Assembly: GCA_963580285.1 (NCBI GenBank)
Contig: OY757024.1
Coordinates: 121,148,045-121,212,044, forward strand
DNA from: Lucinisca nassula
Lineage: Eukaryota > Mollusca > Bivalvia > Lucinida > Lucinidae
DNA: 64,000 nt
Direction: 5' to 3'
Positions 41,962 to 53,565 of the stretch are shown piece after piece. Position 1 is the first letter of the stretch; the number at the start of each line of letters is the position of its first letter. The notes under the pieces are model-generated. The model was not told the origin of the DNA. It saw nothing but the letters and a program-made list of their open reading frames with translations, and did no database searches. A program made the position numbers and the translations under genes.

Positions 41962-42087
41962 TGTTCAGATAGGCAGAACATTTAAAATGAGTTGTTTTCT
42001 AACAAAACTTTAAAACTGAATCCCTTTTTTTAACCCATAAGACACCAATCATGACAATTGTCATCTGCTTCTGCCCAAAACTCTTTT

Positions 42088-42160
42088 TTTGCAAACAGTG
42101 TGGACCCAGATCAGACTGCTCCTCTAGGAGCAGTCTGATCTGGGTCAACACTGTTTGCCT
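42088..42160. repeat. AAACAGTGTGG hairpin, near perfect
   Basis: Arms GCAAACAGTGTGGACCCAGA and TCTGATCTGGGTCAACACTG around AGACTGCTCC/GGAGCAGT. The stem exceeds 30 bp. Confidence 0.9.
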
Positions 42161-42317
42161 GTATGCAAAAATATTTTTGAAAAGTTTGCAAGAAGATTCA
42201 GCAGACAACATAAGCAGACAACAATTTCAGATGTTGTTTTTGTCAACAGCTTAAGGGTTAAGCCATTAATGATAAAATTTGTTCTCAGACATTGAAAATT
42301 AACAAGTCCATGATTAG

Positions 42318-42467
42318 TTAGGGCCCCACACTGAAAGTGTGGGTGCCCTATAGTAATCACACTGTCTGTCCATCTGTCTGTCCATCCGTCTGTCCGTCCA
42401 CAAATTTTTTTACTACTCCTCTGATAGCGCTGCCGGGGCCCTAGTCAGTTTCACTGACAGCTCTAGT
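42318..42467 (+). mobile_element. Short Helentron/HINE-like element
   Basis: The left end is a hairpin, GGGCCCCACACT...AGTGTGGG. The right end has GTCAGTTTCACTGAC (42444-42458), a 6 bp stem, 4 nt before CTAG (42463-42466). The interior has CTGTCCATC-type repeats. About 150 bp, non-coding. The hairpin-then-CTAG end is Helitron-like. Confidence 0.6.
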
Positions 42468-42721
42468 TTATTTTGTATTGCAGAGGCTGGGTTACATGAA
42501 GGGTTACAAAATGAAGAGAAACTTAATATTTCTGCAAGGTATGTATCTGGCTACACTTATCAGGAACAAAAAGGGCATGGTGATTTATCTGCGAAAAGGG
42601 CACTTTTAGCTTACTTTATTAATTGACTAACCTGTATTGATCGGAGGTCAAGTGATATTAAGCTGAGGTCAAAAATCAGTAATTATGTTTTTTTATTTGT
42701 GTCAATTAATAAAAATTGTCA

Positions 42722-42949
42722 TTAACCCTTTTTGTACCTGAAACCCCTAAACGCGTACTTGGCAAACAGTGCAGGTCCTGATCAGACGCCGCAGAATGCG
42801 GCATCTGATCAAGGCCTCCACCGTTTGCTAAAAGTTCAGTCATTTTCTAAAATATATTTTGAAGAAAACACAACCTGACAGCCATAAATTTTGAAATGGA
42901 CTCCTGCTATATATAAGGAGGAAGATTCCATTTGGTACAAAAGGGGTTA
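42722..42949. mobile_element. TTAA-flanked MITE, 'TTTTGTACC' family
   Basis: Begins TTAACCCTTTTTGTACCTG and ends TTTGGTACAAAAGGGGTTA. The internal hairpin is around GATCAGACGCCGCAGAATGC. Same family as 37055-37275. Confidence 0.8.
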
Positions 42950-42954
42950 CTCAA

Positions 42955-43080
42955 GTATTTTCGATTTGGCCAAGTTACAGGTTCTCGATCAGCTGTTTTG
43001 GCCTCGGCCTTAGGCCTCGGGCCAGTTCAGCAGACCTCGGACCTGTAACAGGGCCAATAGCAAATTACTTGATTAATAAC
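42955..43080. repeat. GGCCTCGGCC hairpin repeat
   Basis: Related to 36940-37055 by GGCCAAGTTACAGGT, GGCCTCGG...CCTCGGGCC and CAAATTACTTGATTAA. Confidence 0.65.
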
Positions 43081-43379
43081 ATCATAGTATTCCACTGAGA
43101 GAGCACTGTTATGTGCGCATTTACTGTATTTATCTTAAATAATGGACAACTCAACCCTTAACCATACAGACACCTTGACTCCCTACCATACTTGTTTTCA
43201 AATTTCAGCAAGTACAATTTACTACCTGATGCTGTGTCAAAAAAGAGGTTGGCAAACAGTGTGGATTATGATGAGAGACCCATGTTCTGCAGCATTTCAT
43301 CTAGGTTTACACAGTTTGCTCGGGTCTGTCTGTCGGTGTGAATGCTTTAAATGGCAACAGTGGCCTTGAAGTTTGTAAG

Positions 43380-43590
43380 TTTTACCTCCTTGACAATACT
43401 ATTATGTAATTTTGGAGACATTGCTTCCAATTTTGTTGGACTTTCCCCTTCATTGAGATGTAATGACATCACAGGCCTTACTTGAATGCTTTAACTGGTA
43501 ATAGTGGCCATGCAGTTTGTTTGTGTGTTTTACCTCCTAGACAACGCTATTATGTCATTTTGGTGACATTGCTTCCAATTTTATGTTAAA
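43380..43590 (-). repeat. Decayed SINE-A tail pieces (two)
   Basis: Two strings, each with GACATTGCTTCCAATTTT preceded by ACCTCC...GACAA..CTATTATGT, look like degraded antisense SINE-A tails duplicated about 125 bp apart. Confidence 0.55.
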
Positions 43591-44590
43591 TGTAAACCAC
43601 CACAAGACGATGTGTTGCCTGCATGACCAAGGTTGGTACCGCAAAGGTCAAGGTCATACTTAGAGGTCAAAGGTAAAAAAGGGGCCTCTTTTCGTGTTTT
43701 GTCAATAACTTTCTTATTTTTAGGTAGAATTTGTAATTACTTGGCAGAAATGTTAACTATCATGGGACAATGTGTTTCACGCATTTGGGGTTGGTACCTC
43801 AAAGGTCAAGGTCATACATAGAGGTCAAAGGTAAAAAATGGGCCTCTTTTTCGTGTTTGGTCAATAACTTTCTTATTTTAAGATGGATTTTGAACTTATT
43901 TGGCAGAAATGTTAACAACCATGAGTCTATGTGTTGGGTGCATGACCCAGGTTGGTACCTCAAAGGTCAAGGTCATACTTAGAGGTCAAAGGTAAAAAAA
44001 GGGGCCTTTTTTCGTGTTTTGTCAATAACTTTCTTACTTTTAGATAGAATTTGAAATTACTTGGCAGAAATGTTAACTATCATAGGACGATGTGTTGCAC
44101 ACATGATTTAGGTTGGTTCCTCAAAGGTCAAGGTCATACATCAAGGTCAAAGGTAAAAAAAGGGGCCGATTTTTAGTGTTTGGTCAATAACTTTCTTATT
44201 TTTCAATGGATTTTGAAATAACTTGGCAGAAATGTTAACCACTATGAAACCGTGTGTTGCCTGCATGACCCATGTTGGTACCTTAAAGGTCAAGGTCATA
44301 CTTAGAGAGATCAAAGGTAAAAAAGGGGGCCTTTTTTCGTGTTTGGTCAATAACTTTCTTATTTTTATATGGATTTTGAAATTAGTTAGCAGAAATGTTA
44401 ACCACTATGAGACGATGTGTCTGTTGCATGACCCATGTTGGTACCTCAAAGGTCAAGGTCATACATAGAGGTCAAAGTTAAAAAAGGGGCCTTTTTTAGT
44501 GTTCAGTCAATAACTTTCCTATTCCTGGATAGATTGTGAAATTACTTGGCAGAAATGTTAACAATCATGAGACAATGTGTTGTGCCCTAG
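43590..44590. repeat. ~160 bp tandem array with GGTCAAGGTCATA
   Basis: AAAGGTCAAGGTCATA recurs about every 157-164 bp from 43645 to 44451, six to seven units in all. Each unit also has TGGCAGAAATGTTAAC and TCAATAACTTTCTTATTTT. No gene. Confidence 0.93.
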
Positions 44591-44602
44591 ACTCAGGTAG
44601 AT

Positions 44603-44810
44603 TTTTTTTTTTTTTTTTTTTTTTTTTGGTTTGGGTTTTACGGCCCTTTCAAGATTATTTCACTCATATCGAGCCGATCGTTAATCATAGGTGGGCGAAA
44701 ACCGGAGTACCCGGAGAAAAACCACCTGACCTTCCGTTGCAGAACTTGGCGTCTCACACGTGACCCGAGCGAGGCTCGAACCCACGGCGGTGAGAGACCT
44801 AATGACTAAG
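44603..44810 (-). mobile_element. tRNA-derived SINE with 14 bp target duplication
   Basis: AGACTCAGGTAGAT occurs at 44589-44602 and 44811-44824. A long T run marks its poly-A tail on the opposite strand. The tRNA-like head lies at the right side; its B box reads GGTTCGAGCC on the minus strand. It interrupts the ~160 bp array. Confidence 0.9.
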
Positions 44811-44892
44811 AGACTCAGGTAGATACCACCAAGGTCAAGGACACACTAGGAGATCAAAGTTTTTTTTTGTGTCCAGTCAATAACTTTTTTGT

Positions 44893-45230
44893 TAGCTCAC
44901 CAGAGCCGAAGGCTCCGGGGGAGCTTATAGGATGGACATTGCCGTCGTCTGCGTCTATGTCTGCGTCTGCGTCTGCGTCGTCCTCATTAACACTTTCAAA
45001 CGACAGCTCCTATGAGGCCACTGGGCTGATTGGGCCCAAATTTTATCTGTAGCATCCTTGGGCTGGGGGATTGAAAGTTTGTGTTTTTTATGAAATTCGG
45101 CTCATTAGTTTGGTTGCTATGGCAACTTAGAGTTTCCATAGACTTATAATGGGTAAAATTGAAAAATGGCATTTACTGCCAAGTCATTGCAGATATTTTG
45201 ACAAAACTTTCAGCCATATGCTTTTGTGCC
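44893..45230 (+). repeat. 'TTAGCTCACCAGAGCC' module, copy 1
   Basis: Opens with TTAGCTCACCAGAGCCGAAG and CTCCGGGGGAGCTTATAGG (an inverted GGCTCCGG-type pair). CGTCTGCGTC repeats and a GGTTGCTATGGCAACT block follow. Copy 2 is at 46498-46862, and the distal half recurs at 58060-58250. Confidence 0.82.
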
Positions 45231-46495
45231 AACCTGAAGGTCCCGGGGTTGTGCTGGAGCCCTGCCCCACCCCCTCTACTCCATAAAAAGCCATATATGT
45301 CAGAAACCATTCAGATCCCTACCCCTAAACCATATTTATTCTTGTTCCTTAGAATAAGGCGCATTCCGTGACACCAGCCTGGGGGCCCCTGGGATTCGCC
45401 AGGGCCTTGCCCCACCCCCTCCACTTCATAAAAGGCCCAATATCTCGGAAACCTTACAGATCCCCACCCCTAAACCATATATATTCTTGTTCCTTATGGT
45501 AAGATGCATTCAGTGACAGCAACTGGGGGGCCCCCGGGATGTGCCCAGGGCCTTGCCCCACTCCCTCCACTTCATTAGAGGCCCAATATCTCGGAAACCT
45601 TACAGATCCCCACCCCTAAACCATATATATTCTTGTTCCTGAGGATAAGACATATTCAATGACACCAACCAGGGGCCCCTGGGTTGGGCCGAGGCCATGC
45701 CACACCCCCTCCAATTTATAAAAAGGCCATATATCTCAGAAATCATTGAGATCCGCACCCCTTAACTATATATATTCTTGTTCTTTATGATTAGATGCAT
45801 TCAGTGACACCAACCTGGGGCCCCAAGGATGCGCGGGGGCATTGCCCCACCCCCTCCACTTCATAAAAGGTCCAATGTCTCTGAAACCATTTAGATCCCC
45901 ACCCCTAAACCATATATATTCTTGTTCCTGATGATAAGACGCATTTAGTGACATCAACATGGGGGCCCCCAGGATGTGCAGGGGCATTGCCCCACCCCTC
46001 CATTTCATAAAAGGCCATATATCTCAGAAACCATTCAGATCCCCACCCCTGAACCAAATATTTTCTTGTTCCTTATGATAAGACACATTCAGTGACACCA
46101 ACCTGGGGGCCCCTGGGATGCACTGGGGCATTGCCCCACCCTCTCCACTTCATAATAAGGCCCAATATCTTGGAAATCTTTCAGATCCCCACCCCATAAC
46201 CATATATACTCTTGTTCCTGATGATGAGACACATTCAGTGACACCAGCCTTTGGGTCTGCAGTGTGACAGGGCCATTTCCCCACCCCTCCACTTCACAAA
46301 AGGCCATATATCTGAGTACCTGTTCAGAGCCCCACCCCTAAACCATATATATTCATGCTCTTTATGATTAGGGACATTCAGTGACACCAACTGGGGGTTC
46401 CCTGGGATGCCTTGGGGCATGCCCCACCCCTCCACTTCAAAATAGGCCCAATATCTCAGAAACCTTACAGATCCCCACCCCTAAACCAACAGTTT
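45230..46495. repeat. ~145 bp tandem array (CCCCACCCCT class)
   Basis: GACACCAACC-like strings recur at about 45372, 45516, 45660, 45805, 45950 and 46095. Each unit has CATATATATTCTTGTTCC and GATCCCCACCCCTAAACC. The same array resumes at 63039-64000. Confidence 0.95.
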
Positions 46496-46497
46496 TT

Positions 46498-46862
46498 TTT
46501 AGCTCACCAGAGCCGAAGGCTCCGGGGGAGCTTATAGGATGGACATTGTCCGTCGTCGTCTGCGTCGTCGTCGTTAACACTTTCAAACGGCATCTCCTCT
46601 GAAGCCACTGGGCCGATTGGGCCCAAATTTTATCTGTAGCATCCTTGGGCTGGGGGATTGAAAGTTTGTTGTTTTTTATCAAAATCGGCTCATTATTCTG
46701 GTTGCTATGGCAACTTGTATTTTCCATAGACTTATAATGGGGAACATTGAAAAATGGCATTTACTGCCAAGCCTCTGCAGATATTTTGACAAAACTTTCA
46801 TGGAAATGTTCCTTAGGCAATCTACTATCTGCCTTATGATTTTAGGCCTTCTGCCCATTTTT
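46498..46862 (+). repeat. 'TTAGCTCACCAGAGCC' module, copy 2
   Basis: Nearly identical to 44893-45230 in its first 300 bp. It breaks off at TTAGCTCACTGTC, where the HINE-like block begins. Confidence 0.82.
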
Positions 46863-49800
46863 AGCTCACTGTCACGTAGTGACGAGGTGAGCTTTTGGGA
46901 TCACTTTTTGTCCGTCGTGCGTCCGTGCGTGCTGCGTGCGTCCGTGCGTAAACAATTTCTTTAAACGACATCTCCTCCTAAACCACTGATCGGATTTTGA
47001 CCAAACTTCACAGGAATGATCCTTGGGTGGTCCCCTTTCAAAGTTGTTCAAATGGTTCTGGTCCCTTGCACATCTAGGTCACAGGAGCCAAAAATAGATT
47101 TTTTTCACCAAAAACTTAAAAAATCTTCTTCTCTGAAACCACAAGGCCCAGGTCTTTGATATTTGGTATGAAGCTTCATCTAGTGGACCCCTACCAAGAT
47201 TGTTCAAATTATAGTGCTGGGGCCAAAAAATGCCCCCGCCCCGGGGCCCTTTGATTTTACATAGGCTTATATAGGGAAAATCTTTAAAAATCTTCTTCTC
47301 TGAAACCACAAGGCCCAGGACTTTGATATTAGGTATGAAGCTTCATCTAGTGGACCCCTACCAAGATTGTTCAAATTATAGTGCTGGGACAAAAAATGCC
47401 CCCGCCACGGGGCCCTTTGGTTTTACATAGGCTTATATAGCGAAAATCTTTAAAAATCTTCTTCTCTGAAACCACAAGGCCCAGGTCTTTGATATTTGGT
47501 ATGAAGCTTCATCTAGTGGACCCTAACAAGATTGTTCAAATTATAGTGCTGGGGCCAAAAATGCCCCCGCCCCGGGGCCCTTTGGTTTTACATAGGCTTA
47601 TATTGGGAAAATCTTTACAATTTTTCTTCTCTGAAACCGCAAGGCCCAGGTCTTTGCTATTTGGTATGAAGCTTCACCTAGTGGACCCCTACCAAGATTG
47701 TTCAAATTATAGTGCTGGGGCAAAAAATGCCCCCGCCACGGGGCCCTTTGGTTTTACATAGGCTTTTATGGGGAAAATCTTTAAAAATCTTCTTCTCTGA
47801 AACCGCAAGGCCCAGGACTTTGATATTTCGAATGAAGCTTCATCTAATGGACCTCTGCCAAGATTGTTCAAATTATAGTGCTCGGGCCAAAAATGCCCCC
47901 CACCCAGGGCCCTTTGGTTTTACATAGACTTATATAGGGAAAATCTTTAAAAATCTTCTCTGAAACCACAGGGCCCAGGTCTTTGATATTTGGTATGAAG
48001 CTTCATCTTGTGGACCCCTACAAAGATTGTTCAAATTATAGTGCTGGGGCCAAAAATGCCCCCGCCCCGGGGCCCTTTGGTTTTACATAGACTTATATAG
48101 GGAAAATCTTTAAAAAATCTTCTTCTCTGAAACCACAAGGCCTAGGTCTTTTATATTTGGTATGAAGCTTCATCTAAAGGACCCCTAACAAGATTGTTCA
48201 AATTATAGTGCTGAGGCCAAAAATGTCCCCACCTCGGGGCCCTTTGGTGTTACATAGGCTTATATAGGGAAAATCTTTAAAAAATCTTCTTCTCTGAAAC
48301 CGCAAAGCTGAGGACTTTGATATTTGGTATGAAGCTTCATCTAGTGGACCCCTACCAAGATTGATCAAATTATAGTGCTGGGGCAAAAAATGCCCCCGCC
48401 CTGGGGCCCTTTGGTTTTACATAGGCTTATATAGGGAAAATCTTCTTCTCTGAAACCGCAAGGCCCAGGACTTTGATATTTGGTATGAAGCTTCATCTAT
48501 TGGACCCCTACCAAGATTGTTAAAAATATAGCCCTTGGGCCAAAAATGCCCCCGCTTGGGGGCCCTTTGGTTTTACATAGACTTATAAAGGGAAAGTCTT
48601 AAAAAATCTTCTTCTCTGAAACCACAAGGCCTAAGTCTTTTATATTTGGTATGAAGCTTCTTCTAAAGGACCCCTACCAAGATGATTCAAATTATAGTGC
48701 TGGGGCCAAAAGTGGCCCCGCCCCGGGGCCCTTTGGTTTTACATAGGCTTATATAGGGATAATCTTTATACCCCCGGCATACGGAGTATGCCATGAGGGT
48801 ATATAGTTTTCGTCTTTTCTGTGTGTGTGTAAACTTTCTGTGTGTGTGTGTGTAAACTTTTTTTTGTGTCAAAGATTTCTCAGGAACTACTATACCTAGA
48901 AACTTGAAATTTGGTACAAACAACATGCATAACTAGTTGTATTGTGGGAAAGAAAATTGGGGCTGTGGGGCCAGGTTCTTTAGAGTTATTCCCCTTTGTT
49001 ATATTTGCTACTGAGATGTGCATTTTGTGACTTACCTTAAATTTTGTGTCAAAGTTTTCTCAAGATCTACTGTACCTAGAAACTTGAAATTTGGTACAAG
49101 CAACATGCATAACTAGTTGTATTGTGGGAAAGAAAATTGGGGCTGTGGGGCCAGGTTCTTTAGAGTTATTCCCCTTTGTTATATTTGCTACTGAGATGTG
49201 TATTTTGTGAGTTACCTTAAATTTTGTGTCAAAGATTTCTCAGGAACTACTGTACCTAGAAACTTGAAATTTGGTACAAACAACATGCATAACTAGTTGT
49301 ATTGTGGGAAAGAAAATTGGGGCTGTGGGGCCAGGTTCTTTAGAGTTATTCCCCTTTGTTATATTTTTTTTATAAAATTTTGTCAGCAAGATATCTCAAA
49401 AACTATTGGAGCTAGAGCCTTGAAAGTTGGTGAATAGATTGGTGGTGATGAGTAGATGAACTGATTAACTTTTGACAAAATTCCGAAAAATACTTTGTGA
49501 GTTATGGCCCTTTGTCATTTTGGTAATTTGTGCCATTGATCTGTATGGTAAAAGTGATGCATAGCATAACTTTAGAACCGTGTATGCTAGGGTTTTGAAA
49601 TTTCATATATGGATTCCTCATGGAAAATTAGCCGACACGTATTTTTTTTCTCGTCCGGATTATGCTCCTTTCAAGAGTTATTGCCCTTTGAATTTTTTTT
49701 AATAAAATCTTGTCAGCAAGATATCTCAAAAACTATTGGAGCTAGAGCCTTGAAAGTTGGTGAATAGATTGGTGGTGATGAGTAGATGAACTGAACAACT

Positions 49801-51112
49801 TTTGACAATATTACGAAAAATACTTTGTGAGTTATGGCCCTTTGTCATTTTGGTAATTTTTTTATAAAATTTTGTCAGCAAGATATCTCAAAAACTATTG
49901 GCACAATTAGATCAATGGCACAAATTACCAAAATGACAAAGGGCCATAACTCACAAAGTATTTTTCGGAATGTTGTCAAAAGTTAATCAGTTCATCTACT
50001 CATCACCACCAATCTATTCACCAACTTTCAAGGCTCTAGCTCCAATAATTTTCAGGAGTTATTACTGAATCAGACAATTGGAAGAGAAATAGCCTTTGTT
50101 CTAAAAAGACTAAACAGACAACTTGTGATACTGACATTTCAAACATCTGTTCAAGATCTCATTAGTTATCAGGTGAGTTATTTAGATGTAATGGTATTCT
50201 CCTTACTTTTGCAAGATTAATTCTGTGTTCATAATAGGTTTTTGTCAAACTTGATGGCTTTGAATTGCCAGAAAGTTACCGATGGCTTTGGCCGGGGGTA
50301 TTAGTGAGCATATGCTCACTTGATAGTCTAGTTTAAAATCTTCTTCTCTGAAACCACAAGGCCCAGGACTTTGAAATTTGGTATGACGCTGCATCTAATG
50401 GACCTCTACCAAGATTGTTCAAATTATAGCCCTGGGGCCAAAAATGCCCCCACTCTGAGGCCCTATGGTTTTACATAGACTAATATAGGGAAAATCTTTA
50501 AAAATCTTCTTCTCTGAAACCACAAGGCCTGGGTCTTTGATATTTGGTATGAAGCTGCATCTAGTGGACCTCTATCAAGATTATTCAAATTATAGCCCTG
50601 ATATCAAAAATGTCCCCGCTTCAGGGCCCTTTGGTTTTACATAGACTTATATAGGGAAATCTTTAAAAATCTTCTCTGAAACTGCAAGGCCAAGGCCTTT
50701 GATATTTTGTATGGAGCTTTATCTAGTGGACCTCTACTAAGATTGTTCAAATTATAGCCCTTGGGCTACAAATGCCCCCAACCCGGGGCCCTTTGGTTTT
50801 ACATAGATTTATATAGCCCCAGGGCCATTTGATTTTGCATAGGCTTATGAAGGGAATATCTATAAAAAAAACTTCTTCTCTGAAACTGCAAGGCCCAGGT
50901 CTTTGATATTTGATGTGTAGCTTCATCTAATGGACCTTTGCCAAGATTATTCTAACTATAGCCTTTGTTGATGTTTGGTATGAAGCTTCACCTTTAAGAC
51001 CTCCCTCGACATTATGCACATTAAAGCCCTGGGGCCAATAATGGCCCTCTCTGGCGCCCACTTGTTACACTATGGATCAGGTGAGCGATCCAGGGCCATC
51101 ATGGCCCTCTTG
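46863..51112 (+). mobile_element. HINE-like block 1 (split by another element)
   Basis: The left end is a nested hairpin (GCTCACTGTCACGTAGTGAC...GGTGAGC), followed by a ~240 bp module with TCCGTGCGT repeats. A long array of ~166 bp units follows (TGATATTTGGTATGAAGC recurs, e.g. 47154, 47321, 47487, 47652). The right end has GATCAGGTGAGCGATCC and the palindrome GGGCCATCATGGCCC (51093-51107), then TCTTG. The next block starts at once. Internal tandem repeats plus a 3' hairpin resemble the HINE/'pearl' elements of bivalves. Open frames here are repeat artefacts. Confidence 0.7.
48768..50333 (+). mobile_element. Helentron-like element inserted in block 1
   Basis: It interrupts the ~166 bp array, which is in phase on both sides. 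It starts CCCCCGGCATACGGAGTATG (with an internal GCATAC/GTATGC pair). It ends with the palindrome GTGAGCATATGCTCAC (50304-50319), 8 nt, then CTAG (50328-50331). The interior has three ~180 bp repeats (48880-49365) and two ~170 bp direct repeats (49367, 49690). Part of the latter recurs inverted at 49905-50045. Non-coding. Confidence 0.75.
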
Positions 51113-53565
51113 TTAGCTCACCGTCACGTAGTGACGAGGTGAGCTTTTGGGATCACTTTTCGTCCGTCGTCCGTGCGTGCGTGCGTGCGTCCGTCCGTCC
51201 GTAAACAATTTCTTTAAACGACATCTCCTCCTAAACCACTGATGGGATTTCGACCAAACTTCACAGGAATGATCCTTAGGTGGTCCCCTTTCAAAGTTGT
51301 TCAAATGGTTCCGGTACGTTGCACATCTAGGTCAAAGGAGCCAAAAATAGATTTTTTTCACCAAAAACTTAAAAAATCTTCTTCTCTGAAACCACAAGGC
51401 CCAGGTCTTTGATATTTGGTATGAAGCTTCATCTAGTGGACCCCTACCAAGATTGTTCAAATTATAGTGCTGGGACCAAAAATGCCCCCGCTCCGGGGCC
51501 CTTTGGTTTTACATGGGCTTATATAGGGAAAATCTTTAAAAACTTCTTCTCTGAAACCGCATGGCCAAGGTCTTTGATATTTGGTATGAAGCTTCATCTA
51601 GTGGACCCCTACCAAGATTGTTCAAATTATAGTGCTGGGGCCAAAAATGCCCCCGCTCCGGGGCCCTTTGGTTTTGCATGGGCTTATATAGGGAAGAGCT
51701 TTAAAAATCTTCTTCTCTGAAACCATAAGGCCCAGGTCTTTGTTATTTGGTATGAAGCTTCATCTAGGGGACCCCTACCAAGATTGTTCAAATTATAGTG
51801 CTGGGGCAAAAAATGCCCCCGCTCCAGGGCCCTTTGGTTTTACATGGGCTTATATAGGGAAAATCTTTAAAAATCTTCTTCTCTGAAACCGCAAAGCCCA
51901 GGTCTTTGATAATTGGTATGAAGCTTCATCTAGTGGACCCCTACCAAGATTGTTCAAATTATAGTGCTGTGGTCAAATATGCCCCCGCTCCGGGGCCCTT
52001 TGGTTTTACATGGGCTTATATAGGGAAAATCTTTAAAAATTTTCTTCGCTGAAACTGTAAGGCCCATGTCTTTGATATTTGGTATGAAGCTTCACCCCAC
52101 AAGGCCCAGGTTCCCCCCCCCCCCCCCCCCCCCTGGGCCTTTTGGTTTTACATAGGCTTATATAGGGAAAATCTTTAAAAATTTTCTCTGAAACCGCAAG
52201 GCCCAGGTCTTTGATATTTAGTATGAAGCTTCACCTAGTGGACCCCTACCGAGATTGTTCAAATTATAGTGCTGGGGCGAGAAATGCCCCCGCTCTGGGG
52301 CCCTTGGGTTTTACATGGCTTCTATAGGGAAAATCTTTAAAAATCTTCTTCTCTGAAACCATAAGGCCCAGGTCTTTGATATTTGGTATGAAGCTTCACC
52401 TAGTGGACCCCTACTAAGATTGTTCAAATTATAGCCCTGGGGCCAAAAATGCTCCCGCTCCAGGGCACTTTGGTTTTACATAGACTTATTTACGGAAAAT
52501 CTTGAAAAATCTTTCTCTGAAACCACAAGGCTTTGATATTTGGTATGAAGCTTAATCTTGTGGACCCCTACCAAGATTGTTCAAATTATAGCCCTGGGGC
52601 CAAAAATGCCCCCGCTCAGGGGCCCTTTGGTTTTACATAGACTTATATAAGGAAAATCTTGAAAAATCTTCTTCTCTGAAACCAGAAGACCTAGGTCTTT
52701 GATATTTGGTATGAAGCTTCATCTAGTGGACTTCTACCAAGATTGTTCAAATTGTAGCCCTGAGACCAAAAACACCCCTGTCTCGGGGGCCCTTTGGTTT
52801 TACATAGACTTATATAGGGAATATCTTTAAAAATCTTCTTCTGTGAAACCACAAGGCCTAGGTCTTTGATATTTGGTGTGAAATTTCATCTAGTGGACCT
52901 CTATCAAGATTGTTCAAATTATAGTCCTGGGGCCAAAAATGCCCCTACCTCGAGACCCTTTTGGTTTTTCATAGACTTATATAGGGAAATCTTTAAAAAT
53001 CTTCTTCTCTGAAACCACAAGGCCCATGTCTTTGATATTTGGTATGGAGCTTCATCTAGTGGACCTCTACCAAGATTGTTCAAATTATAGGCCTCTGCCC
53101 CGGGGCCCTTTGGTTTTGCATAGTTTTATATATAGAGATAATCTTTGAAAATCTTCTTCTCTGAAACAGCAAGGCCCAGGTCTTTGATATTTGGTGTGAA
53201 CCTTCATCTAGCGGACCTCTATCAAGATTGTTTAAGTTATAGCCCTGAGGCCAAAAATGCCTTGCCCCGGGGCCATTTGGTTTTACATAGGCTAATGTAG
53301 GGAATATCTTTAAAAAATCTTTTTCTCTGAAACCCCAAGGCCCAGGTCTTTGATATTTGGTGTGTAGCTTCATCTAGTGGACCTTTGCCAAGATTGTTCA
53401 AATTAGAGGCTTTGTTGATATTTGGTATGAAGCTTCACCTTTTTAGACCTCCCTCAACATTATGCACATTGTAGCCCTGGGGTCAATAATGGCCCTCCCC
53501 GAGGCCCACTTGTTACTCTATCATATGGGTCAGGTGAGCGATCCAGGGCCATCATGGCCCTCTTG
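51113..53565 (+). mobile_element. HINE-like block 2
   Basis: Complete: TTAGCTCACCGTCACGTAG at the start, the TCCGTCCG-rich module, about twelve ~166 bp units and a poly-C run near 52107-52133. It ends with the GGGCCATCATGGCCCTCTTG end at ~53565. Confidence 0.75.

Noticed and set aside
44936..45000. CGTCTGCGTC repeats as a CRISPR-like array
   Set aside because: Short imperfect repeats with no spacers in a eukaryotic repeat module; no Cas genes.
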